A DNA stretch of 9,778 nucleotides. Origin: Candidatus Brocadiaceae bacterium. Lineage in GTDB: Bacteria; Planctomycetota; Brocadiia; SM23-32. The notes under the pieces were generated by a model that saw only the letters and a list, made by a program, of their open reading frames with translations, ran no database searches and was not told where the DNA came from. The DNA is taken from contig PWZK01000279.1 of NCBI GenBank assembly GCA_003567495.1, positions 1-9,778 on the forward strand. Reading direction: 5' to 3'. Below are positions 5,092-9,778 of this stretch, piece after piece (within the stretch, counting starts at the first letter, position 1; every line of letters begins with the position of its first letter). The position numbers and the translations under genes were made by a program.

Positions 5092-7074
5092 TTACTGGAT
5101 AGCCGAAGGCGGCGGATATTTTTCCTGCATACTTTGGAGGCGCTGCCACAGCAGCTTCTGTGGCTCGCTCATATAATCCGGGCTAAGAGGATGCCCTTGC
5201 ATGGCAGTGATCATGAGTAGATACTGCCGCTGCGACTCCATTTGACTCCGTCTCTGCAACCATGTCTGAAAACCTTCCGGGTCCGCCCCTTTTTCATCAA
5301 TCTTTTCTATGACGAATGACGCAGGTGAGCGTCCGGTATCCTTTATGACCAGCGCTTCGCCTTTGGCTGCGTGAAGAAGTTTTCTGACTATATCTTCTCT
5401 CCGCACCCCGTCTATCCTGGGATTTTCAAGCGATATAAAACCGGATTCCGATACTTCGAGGTAATAGAGCTTTTCTTCGCCATTGCCCGGGTCTTCCTCT
5501 TCGGCGCCTGATTCCCTCTCGTCTTCAGAATTGTTTTTCTCCAGGGAAGGTTTGCCGAGTGTTTCGACAAGTTGCCGGTCGGCTTCACCGGCGGCAGCCT
5601 GCATTCCCTTATCCCTGGCAAGTTCTTTCAGCGTTTCTGCAAATTCGGTGGCTTTTTCCAGGCTCCGAACCGCGAGGAGGTCTCCCTCCACCTGTTTCTT
5701 TACCCGTTCAAATGGTTCGGGTGAGGGCTCTTTTCTATCACGCACCTGAAAAATAACCGGCACATCCGGGCCGTCCACCTTTTCCGGGAAACCGATGTCA
5801 ACCTCTTCGTCAAAAACCAGCCTCGCCACACTCCTTCCGGCCCTGACAACCTGTTCTACTTCTTCCCTCGCCAGGTATTCGGCCCCGTCTTTTGTCTCTG
5901 CAAGTTCGTATCTGAATCCGCGCCCTGCGTATCTGCCGGCTATCTGCTGCATGTTAAGGGGTCTGCCGGGGCGGGCGTGAAGAGCATCGAGCGCCTCCAT
6001 CACGGATTCGGCAATTTCGCGGGCTACTCTTTTGGCCTCTTTAGGGATAAGAATTTTTTCGATCTCATCCCTTACCTCCACAAGAGGCCTGTACGAAGGC
6101 TCGGGGTCTTCAGCACCCACATCGTTTTCGTCCCGGCCGTCGTCTTCGAGCGTCATTTCCCCGGCATCTTCCCGTTCCTCTCGGTCGGGGCTTTCGTCTT
6201 CTCCCGTATCAGCATCGGGTTCGCCGTTTTCTTCGTCTTTTTCCTTTGCCGGTTCTTCTTCTTCGTCTTCCTTTTCTTCGATTACAAATTCCTCTAAGTT
6301 TGCCTCATAGTAATTGAGAATCTGATCTTCCGGTATTTTGATCTGCTCTTTTATAATATCAGGATCGGGGTAAGCGTATTCTATTTTTACCCTTTCCGGG
6401 GCCATGTAACCGAATTTACCGGCCTCGGGGTCGGGGCGCTTTTCTTTATGGCGCGCGTAAAAATCATGCACGTCTTTTTCCGTTACTTCGGTCGCGGGGG
6501 CGAATATTTCGGAGGGTAATTTCACAAACTCCGCGTTAACAGCATGGTTATTATAGACGTATTTCATCCACAGATCGGTATTCCACGGGCCATAGGCGTG
6601 CTCGGTAAAGTCGGTTAGTTCTGAAATGGCAATCCAGTTTTTTATGGCATTATATGTGGTTCTGTTCTGCATCTCGGGCGGGAACTGCTGCAAAATCTCT
6701 CTCACAAGCATCTCGGGCACTTCAATTTCGGCATCTTCCGCCATATATGTGAGCATCAGGTAGCGCCATACGGCATCGCCGGTGATACGCATCTCCGAGG
6801 CTTCTTCTTCCGGCTCCAGGTCGCCCACAAGGATAAAGCGTTCGATAAGCGGTTTTCTTTGCATGAAACCGGCACTGGATATGAGCTCAAGTTCGCCGGC
6901 CGCCCGGTGAAGGGCCTGAGGCGTGACGGGCCTGTCCATTATGCTGCCGTGCCTTTCTACTGCCTCGGTGGCGAAGTGCCGCAGTGCCGGCAGCATGCCC
7001 CATGTGAACATCAAAAACCCGATAAGGGCGACCATCAATATCTTTTTATGTTTCCGAAACCACGGCATTACCAT
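5092..7074 (-). CDS. PpiD/SurA-like membrane-anchored periplasmic protein with acidic linker
   Basis: The 660-residue product begins with PWFRKHKK and one membrane segment (about residues 12-28), the positive residues predicting a cytoplasmic N-terminus and periplasmic body as in PpiD. SurA-type helical parts follow, including VTEKDVHDFYARHKE...PERVKIEYAY (about 197-236) and a second repeat of that kind, PEDQILNYYEANLEEF. In PpiD the parvulin domain comes next. Here an almost purely Glu/Asp stretch occupies about 267-326, then PpiD-like C-terminal helices (RPLVEVRDEIEK; PFERVKKQVEGDLLA). A second acidic patch lies near 515-535. No parvulin motif such as a GDLGWF-type string is visible, so I infer a chaperone rather than an active isomerase. 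The ATG at 7074 has AGGGG 10 nt upstream; a TTG at 7104 is a weaker alternative. Confidence 0.65.
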   Translation of the reverse strand: MVMPWFRKHKKILMVALIGFLMFTWGMLPALRHFATEAVERHGSIMDRPVTPQALHRAAGELELISSAGFMQRKPLIERFILVGDLEPEEEASEMRITGDAVWRYLMLTYMAEDAEIEVPEMLVREILQQFPPEMQNRTTYNAIKNWIAISELTDFTEHAYGPWNTDLWMKYVYNNHAVNAEFVKLPSEIFAPATEVTEKDVHDFYARHKEKRPDPEAGKFGYMAPERVKIEYAYPDPDIIKEQIKIPEDQILNYYEANLEEFVIEEKEDEEEEPAKEKDEENGEPDADTGEDESPDREEREDAGEMTLEDDGRDENDVGAEDPEPSYRPLVEVRDEIEKILIPKEAKRVAREIAESVMEALDALHARPGRPLNMQQIAGRYAGRGFRYELAETKDGAEYLAREEVEQVVRAGRSVARLVFDEEVDIGFPEKVDGPDVPVIFQVRDRKEPSPEPFERVKKQVEGDLLAVRSLEKATEFAETLKELARDKGMQAAAGEADRQLVETLGKPSLEKNNSEDERESGAEEEDPGNGEEKLYYLEVSESGFISLENPRIDGVRREDIVRKLLHAAKGEALVIKDTGRSPASFVIEKIDEKGADPEGFQTWLQRRSQMESQRQYLLMITAMQGHPLSPDYMSEPQKLLWQRLQSMQEKYPPPSAIQ

Positions 7075-7143
7075 AATTGTTATACCCCTGAACTTAAATG
7101 ACAACGTTCTTACTTCTGCAAAATAACAATGGTTTATGAAGCG

Positions 7144-7168
7144 GGCGGGCTATATAAGTGCCCCCGCC
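7144..7168 (-). terminator. GC-rich hairpin downstream of the sugar isomerase gene
   Basis: GGCGGG (7144-7149) and CCCGCC (7163-7168) form a perfect 6-bp stem around a 13-nt loop, in the 147-bp gap between the isomerase stop and the PpiD-like start. The minus-strand sequence after it lacks a clear T-run, so termination is only possible. The same gap holds AGATGAACACAGATTT (7190-7205), a string resembling a widely dispersed intergenic repeat. Confidence 0.25.
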
Positions 7169-7221
7169 ACCTGCCTGTGCCTAAAAGACAGATGAACACA
7201 GATTTCTTCGAATGCACGCTT

Positions 7222-7992
7222 TTATTCAATGCCCATCTCCCGGAGGTTGTTGTAGCTTATGGCGAGCGATTCAAAGGGGTCGCGACCGTAGCAGCGGTCC
7301 TGTTCGACCATTGCGTACTGCACGCCGCCTGCTTCGCACGCCTTTAATATGGCTTCCCAGTTAAGATTGCCTTCCCCGATTTCGGCCATCTGCTGCTCGC
7401 CGTCGGGGCTCATCCGCATGTCTTTGAAATGGACGATCGGCTCGCGTCCCGCGCATTTGCTGATCCACCATGCCGGGTCGCCGCCTCCCGCCTGGATCCA
7501 GTAGGTATCGATTTCCGCTTTCAGAATATCCGGGGGGCTTTGCTCGTAAAGCATCTGAAGCCAGGTCTTATCGCCATATTTAATCAGTTCTCTGGCGTGA
7601 TTGTGGTAGGAAAAATCCATGCCTTCCTCTGAAAGCCGGCGGGCTACAGGGGTGAGCTCGTCGATAAATTGCCTTACCCCCTCCCCGGAGTGATATCCTT
7701 CCGGCAAACCTCCTATAGCCGGGTGGTCGCATCCGAGCGCTTTATGCTCCTCGATCACATCGTCGAGTTCTTCTAAAAAACGCTGCCAACTCGTATGCGT
7801 GGCGCCTACTGTAAGCCCCTCGCCCTCGCATATGCGGCCCACTTCCGCCATATCGACCGGGCCGAAAGCCGAGATCTGAACGCATTTATAGCCTATGGCA
7901 TCCACTTTTTCAAGCGTTTTTTTCACATCTTCTATGGTATCGGTGAAATCACGTACGGTATACAGCTGTGCTCCTGCAATCGGCATGGACAT
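7222..7992 (-). CDS. Sugar phosphate isomerase/epimerase (xylose isomerase-like TIM barrel, YHNH subfamily)
   Basis: A 256-residue single-domain TIM barrel of the AP endonuclease 2 / xylose isomerase-like superfamily, predicted to be cytoplasmic. The barrel is complete: AGAQLYTVRDF at strand 1, GYKCVQISAFG at strand 2, VGATHTSW at strand 3, the subfamily signature FSYHNHARE (about 127-135), AEIDTYWIQAGGGDP (159-173), IVHFKDM (186-192), EIGEGNLNWEAIL and AMVEQDR (227-233). Glu135, Asp162, His188 and Glu230 are the likely divalent-metal ligands by family pattern. The ATG at 7992 has GAGGAGG seven nt upstream, making the start secure; a second ATG lies two codons in. No signal peptide is seen, unlike some exported relatives. 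The substrate is unknown: this family includes many uncharacterised keto-sugar isomerases and epimerases, and no catabolic neighbours help. Confidence 0.85.
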   Translation of the reverse strand: MSMPIAGAQLYTVRDFTDTIEDVKKTLEKVDAIGYKCVQISAFGPVDMAEVGRICEGEGLTVGATHTSWQRFLEELDDVIEEHKALGCDHPAIGGLPEGYHSGEGVRQFIDELTPVARRLSEEGMDFSYHNHARELIKYGDKTWLQMLYEQSPPDILKAEIDTYWIQAGGGDPAWWISKCAGREPIVHFKDMRMSPDGEQQMAEIGEGNLNWEAILKACEAGGVQYAMVEQDRCYGRDPFESLAISYNNLREMGIE

Positions 7993-8010
7993 AATGTTAC
8001 CTCCTCAAAC

Positions 8011-8030
8011 GTAATTATATTCAGTAAACC
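8011..8030 (+). repeat. Isolated element end (left-end type)
   Basis: Bases 8016-8030 (TATATTCAGTAAACC) are identical to 4808-4822, the left end of the diverged element, and preserve the TCAGTRAACC core of the intact left terminal repeat. It begins the 690-bp gene-free region 7993-8682. It could be the left boundary of an older element into which the intact MITE later inserted. Confidence 0.4.
8014..8019 (-). promoter_or_regulatory. Possible -10 box of the isomerase gene inside a repeat end
   Basis: On the minus strand a perfect TATAAT lies 8 bp upstream of the GAGGAGG site (8000-8006) and 22 bp upstream of the ATG at 7992. No good -35 hexamer is found 16-18 bp farther up. The box lies within a string (TATATTCAGTAAACC, 8016-8030, and neighbours) shared with the left end of the diverged element at 4808-4822. 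Confidence 0.3.
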
Positions 8031-8036
8031 CCGGAC

Positions 8037-8063
8037 ATGGTCTGCCTGCCTGCAGCAGGCAGA
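8037..8063. repeat. CCTGCCTG/CAGGCAG hairpin repeat, copy 2
   Basis: Bases 8037-8062 match 3699-3724 with two mismatches. The hairpin keeps a 7-bp stem around CAG; alternatively TCTGCCTG (8041-8048) pairs fully with CAGGCAGA (8056-8063). Confidence 0.6.
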
Positions 8064-8123
8064 CGGCTTTCTGAGGGCTCGAGCCTGTTGCACAACTGCC
8101 GGCGGCCTCAGTATGTTGCAGCA

Positions 8124-8168
8124 TATACGTCCTATACGTCCTATAGGTCCTATAGGTCCTATAAGCCC
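8124..8168. repeat. 9-bp minisatellite (TATASGTCC)
   Basis: Five 9-bp units follow each other: TATACGTCC twice, TATAGGTCC twice, then the degenerate TATAAGCCC. The unit length is a multiple of three, so the array leaves open frames that are not genes. The MITE is inserted at its right edge: the left copy of the target duplication begins within the last unit. Confidence 0.85.
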
Positions 8169-8336
8169 TGTACGTAAGTCCTCAGTGAACCACGTCTTCC
8201 CCGGGAACGCCGGCGCCAGAGTCCGCACTAACGGCATGCGGGCGGGGACGCCCGCGTTCCCGGCAACGGCAAACGGCGGTTTAAGTGCCCGTACAAGCAA
8301 AATGAGACGTGGTTCACTGAGGACTTACCCCTGTAC
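8166..8336. mobile_element. IS66-type MITE with 24-bp inverted ends and 8-bp target duplication
   Basis: The element proper is 8174-8328 (155 bp). Its left end, GTAAGTCCTCAGTGAACCAC continuing CGTCT-like to 8197, is the exact complement of 8305-8328, giving perfect 24-bp terminal inverted repeats. CCCTGTAC directly abuts both ends (8166-8173 and 8329-8336), a perfect 8-bp target site duplication. Ends that begin GTAA with 8-bp duplications are characteristic of the IS66 family, so the element was probably moved in trans by an IS66-type transposase. Inside are CCGGGAACGC (8201-8210), complementary to 8254-8263, and a hairpin GCGGGCG-GGGA-CGCCCGC (8238-8255). No credible coding frame is present. 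Perfect ends and duplication suggest a recent insertion. Confidence 0.8.
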
Positions 8337-8478
8337 ATTGCCCTAACTCAACAGGCTCACTTGCCCCGATTTTAACCGGGGCGTGCGCAATGACAACTCA
8401 CGAGAAATCGACCAGGCCTGTCCTCTCACCCACTATAATACCAAATTCAGCAGCGTCTATCAACATAACCATTCAGTA

Positions 8479-8576
8479 AGAGGAATTTGCGCTGAAAACC
8501 CGCTTATTTCACGCGTGTCGGGGCGCAGGTTAAAGGCGCCCCTGCTTTCTACGTTTTGTCGGGTGCAAATTCCTCT
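8479..8576. repeat. Nested 98-bp palindrome upstream of the helix-turn-helix gene
   Basis: AGAGGAATTTGC (8479-8490) is the exact complement of GCAAATTCCTCT (8565-8576). Inside, ACCCG (8498-8502) pairs with CGGGT (8560-8564), and GGGGCGC (8520-8526) with GCGCCCC (8536-8542) around a 9-nt loop. The structure ends 13 bp before the predicted -35 box at 8590, so it would lie upstream of that transcript. Between it and the MITE, only a small hairpin GCCCCG/CGGGGC (8363-8382) is visible. It could be a binding region, a structured RNA or another small repeat element. Confidence 0.5.
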
Positions 8577-8589
8577 GCAACAATTTCAC

Positions 8590-8617
8590 TTGACTTTGCA
8601 ACCCGTTTGAGTGTAAC
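8590..8617 (+). promoter_or_regulatory. Putative promoter of the helix-turn-helix acidic protein gene
   Basis: TTGACT (8590-8595; 5/6 match), a 16-bp spacer and TGTAAC (8612-8617; 4/6 match) would start transcription near 8624, leaving a leader of about 60 nt before the ATG at 8683. Confidence 0.35.
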
Positions 8618-8646
8618 CTGTACAGAGGATTAGGAGGGGGTTTTAT

Positions 8647-8661
8647 ATGTATCCGGATTGA
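8647..8661 (+). other. Possible four-codon leader minicistron
   Basis: AGGAGGGGG (8632-8640) is followed, 9 nt after AGGAGG, by ATG-TAT-CCG-GAT-TGA, which would encode MYPD and end 21 nt before the main ATG. The strong site is otherwise unexplained, but a chance match cannot be excluded. Confidence 0.25.
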
Positions 8662-8668
8662 TCGGCTC

Positions 8669-8679
8669 AAGGAGGTGAT
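8669..8679 (+). promoter_or_regulatory. Perfect Shine-Dalgarno of the helix-turn-helix gene
   Basis: AAGGAGGTGAT is fully complementary to the conserved 3' end of bacterial 16S rRNA and its GGAGG stands 7 nt before the ATG at 8683. It fixes the start of this long open frame. Confidence 0.75.
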
Positions 8680-8682
8680 AAG

Positions 8683-9778
8683 ATGACAGGAAAAAGTATC
8701 ACTGAAGAACAGGCCAGGCAAAAGCTGAAAATATCCCGACAGGAGTTTGAGGCGCTGATTGCGTCGGGAAGGCTTAGCCCGCAGGTGAGCGGGGAAACGA
8801 GGCTATTTTCTGCAGAAGAGATCGAAAAAATAGCAAGAAGTAAAGAAGATGTCTCCGAATTGACAGACCTTGGCGATCTGGATCTGGATCTGGATCAAGA
8901 GGAAGCAGAAGCCTCTGGCGGCTCACTAAACGAAGGCCCTGAAGACGCTCAGGATGATACCTCTGAGTTGACCGTCCTTGACGATTTGGATCTGGGTCTG
9001 GATCAGAATCAGTCAGAGACTCCCGGCAGCCCGGCCAGCGAAGGCGAAGGCCCTGAAGACGCTCAGGATGATGCCTCCGAGTTGACCGTCATTGGCGATT
9101 TGGATCTGGGTCTGGATCAGAATCAGGCAGAGACTCCCGGCAGCCCGGTGAGCAAAGGCAAAGGCCCCGAAGACTCTCAGGAGGATGTCTCAGAGGTGGC
9201 GGACCTCGGCGGTCCCGGCCAGGGCCGGGAACAGGCGAAAGGCGAGGATGAAGATGACCTGGCCGGTTTTGATACCATGTTCGAAGAAGACGACTCAAAA
9301 CCGGAATCGGAAGAAAAACCGCCTAAAAAGGAAAAAACCGATAAGGATGTGGAAAAAACCGAAGGTGAAACAGAAGCTGACAATGATGAGTTCGACTTCC
9401 TGCTTTACGAAGAAGGTGAAAATGAGAAAGATGCAGGAAAAGAAGAAGCGGGCGAAAGCGAGGCCGACGAGGAAACGGGTGAATACGCGGCAAAAGATGC
9501 AGATGACGGGGGTTTTCTGCTCACCGATCACGAAGAAGACGAGGAAGATGCAGACGAAGGGGATTTTCTGCTTACCGACCACGAAGAAGACGCGGAAGAT
9601 TCTGCCGAAGATGATTTTGACTCAGAGGATGCGGTCACCAAAGTCATTGACGTAAAAGAACTTGAAGGTGGTGAGGATGATCTCCTTACCGATGTCATAG
9701 AAGATAGTGGCAAGGGCGTCTCTTCATACGACGAAACGGATGATATGCCATCATCGGAAGTTGTTGACGAATACGAAA
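8683..9778 (+). CDS. Helix-turn-helix (MerR/excisionase-like) protein with long acidic repeat tail, 3' partial
   Basis: An open frame of 365 codons without a stop runs off the window. Residues about 5-50 (ITEEQARQKLKISRQEFEAL, then IASGRL and FSAEEIEKIA) have the pattern of excisionase/MerR-type helix-turn-helix domains. The rest is strongly acidic and probably disordered. Residues 85-122 and 123-160 are two adjacent 38-residue repeats (GPEDAQDD, SELTV, GDLDLGLDQNQ, ETPGSP); their 114-bp DNA units differ at only about 9 bases. Partial units lie on both sides (about 54-84 and 161-177). A short motif recurs later: DFLLYEE (238), GFLLTDH (277), DFLLTDH (294), DDLLTDV (332). The helix-turn-helix suggests DNA binding, perhaps with the tail or a missing C-terminal domain contacting a partner or the membrane. 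No function is claimed. Overlapping frames on either strand here are by-products of this repetitive composition. Confidence 0.75.
   Translation, partial: MTGKSITEEQARQKLKISRQEFEALIASGRLSPQVSGETRLFSAEEIEKIARSKEDVSELTDLGDLDLDLDQEEAEASGGSLNEGPEDAQDDTSELTVLDDLDLGLDQNQSETPGSPASEGEGPEDAQDDASELTVIGDLDLGLDQNQAETPGSPVSKGKGPEDSQEDVSEVADLGGPGQGREQAKGEDEDDLAGFDTMFEEDDSKPESEEKPPKKEKTDKDVEKTEGETEADNDEFDFLLYEEGENEKDAGKEEAGESEADEETGEYAAKDADDGGFLLTDHEEDEEDADEGDFLLTDHEEDAEDSAEDDFDSEDAVTKVIDVKELEGGEDDLLTDVIEDSGKGVSSYDETDDMPSSEVVDEYE
8935..9162 (+). repeat. Two 114-bp in-frame tandem repeats
   Basis: Units 8935-9048 and 9049-9162 are about 92% identical by direct comparison and encode consecutive 38-residue acidic repeats. 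Partial units flank them. The close identity points to a recent internal duplication, so copy number may differ between strains. Confidence 0.8.

Noticed and set aside
5977..6310. Plus-strand frames rich in Phe or Ser opposite the PpiD-like gene
   Set aside because: They mirror the Glu/Asp-rich linker codons on the minus strand.
8124..8168. CRISPR-like array
   Set aside because: The units are 9 bp with no spacers, and no cas genes are nearby; it is a minisatellite.
7932..8300. Minus-strand open frame with IGPIGPIGRIGRI
   Set aside because: The periodic peptide is the translation of the 9-bp DNA minisatellite, and the frame crosses the MITE. It has no independent gene features.
7795..8346. 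Plus-strand open frame of 183 codons across the isomerase 5' end and the repeat region
   Set aside because: It is antisense to the well-supported isomerase gene, then passes through the 9-bp minisatellite (giving an IGPIGP-type run) and the MITE. It has no family resemblance and no ribosome site.
8363..8382. GCCCCG/CGGGGC hairpin as an intrinsic terminator
   Set aside because: No T-run follows on either strand and no gene ends close by.
8383..8610. Short plus-strand open frame starting with GTG, 75 codons
   Set aside because: It has no ribosome site, its composition is non-protein-like, and it spans the nested palindrome and the predicted promoter.
9185..9655. Basic Lys/Arg-rich plus-strand frame and Phe/Ser-rich minus-strand frames
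   Set aside because: They are shifted-frame readings of the GAA/GAT-rich acidic gene that starts at 8683, whose own frame is open throughout and has a perfect ribosome site.

Overview
The window reads as chromosomal DNA of a Gram-negative bacterium. The signs are a LolA-like periplasmic protein, a PpiD-like membrane-anchored chaperone and strong Shine-Dalgarno sites. Very acidic low-complexity proteins, a YHNH-type sugar phosphate isomerase/epimerase and repeat-rich spacers fit Planctomycetota (Phycisphaerae-like), but that placement is inference; no rRNA or other marker here proves it.

Layout. Positions 1-116 hold an AT-rich heptamer repeat. Two minus-strand genes follow: coaD (coenzyme A synthesis, 117-614) and a secreted LolA-like protein (706-1431). 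Divergent from them, with overlapping promoters, is a two-gene plus-strand operon: a family-4 glycosyltransferase (1502-2593) overlapping an RluD-type pseudouridine synthase (2590-3582) by 4 bp. Convergent to it are ribF (3844-4776, FMN/FAD synthesis) and a large PpiD-like protein (5092-7074) in which an acidic linker sits where the parvulin domain is expected. A minus-strand sugar phosphate isomerase/epimerase (7222-7992) follows. At the right edge a plus-strand reading frame starts at 8683 and runs off the window; it has a MerR/excisionase-like helix-turn-helix followed by a long, repetitive, acidic tail.

The genes are mostly housekeeping (CoA, FAD, rRNA modification, envelope) and do not form one pathway. 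The unusual content is in the spacers. At 8174-8328 lies a 155-bp non-coding element with perfect 24-bp terminal inverted repeats beginning GTAA, flanked by a perfect 8-bp duplication (CCCTGTAC). These are the hallmarks of IS66-family ends, so I read it as an IS66-type MITE. A diverged relative (4805-4951) and isolated ends (5043-5063, about 8011-8030) lie elsewhere in the window. The same spacers carry a 9-bp minisatellite, a CTGCCTGCAG-type hairpin repeat in two places, and a 98-bp nested palindrome upstream of the helix-turn-helix gene. I see no complete new defence or biosynthetic system.
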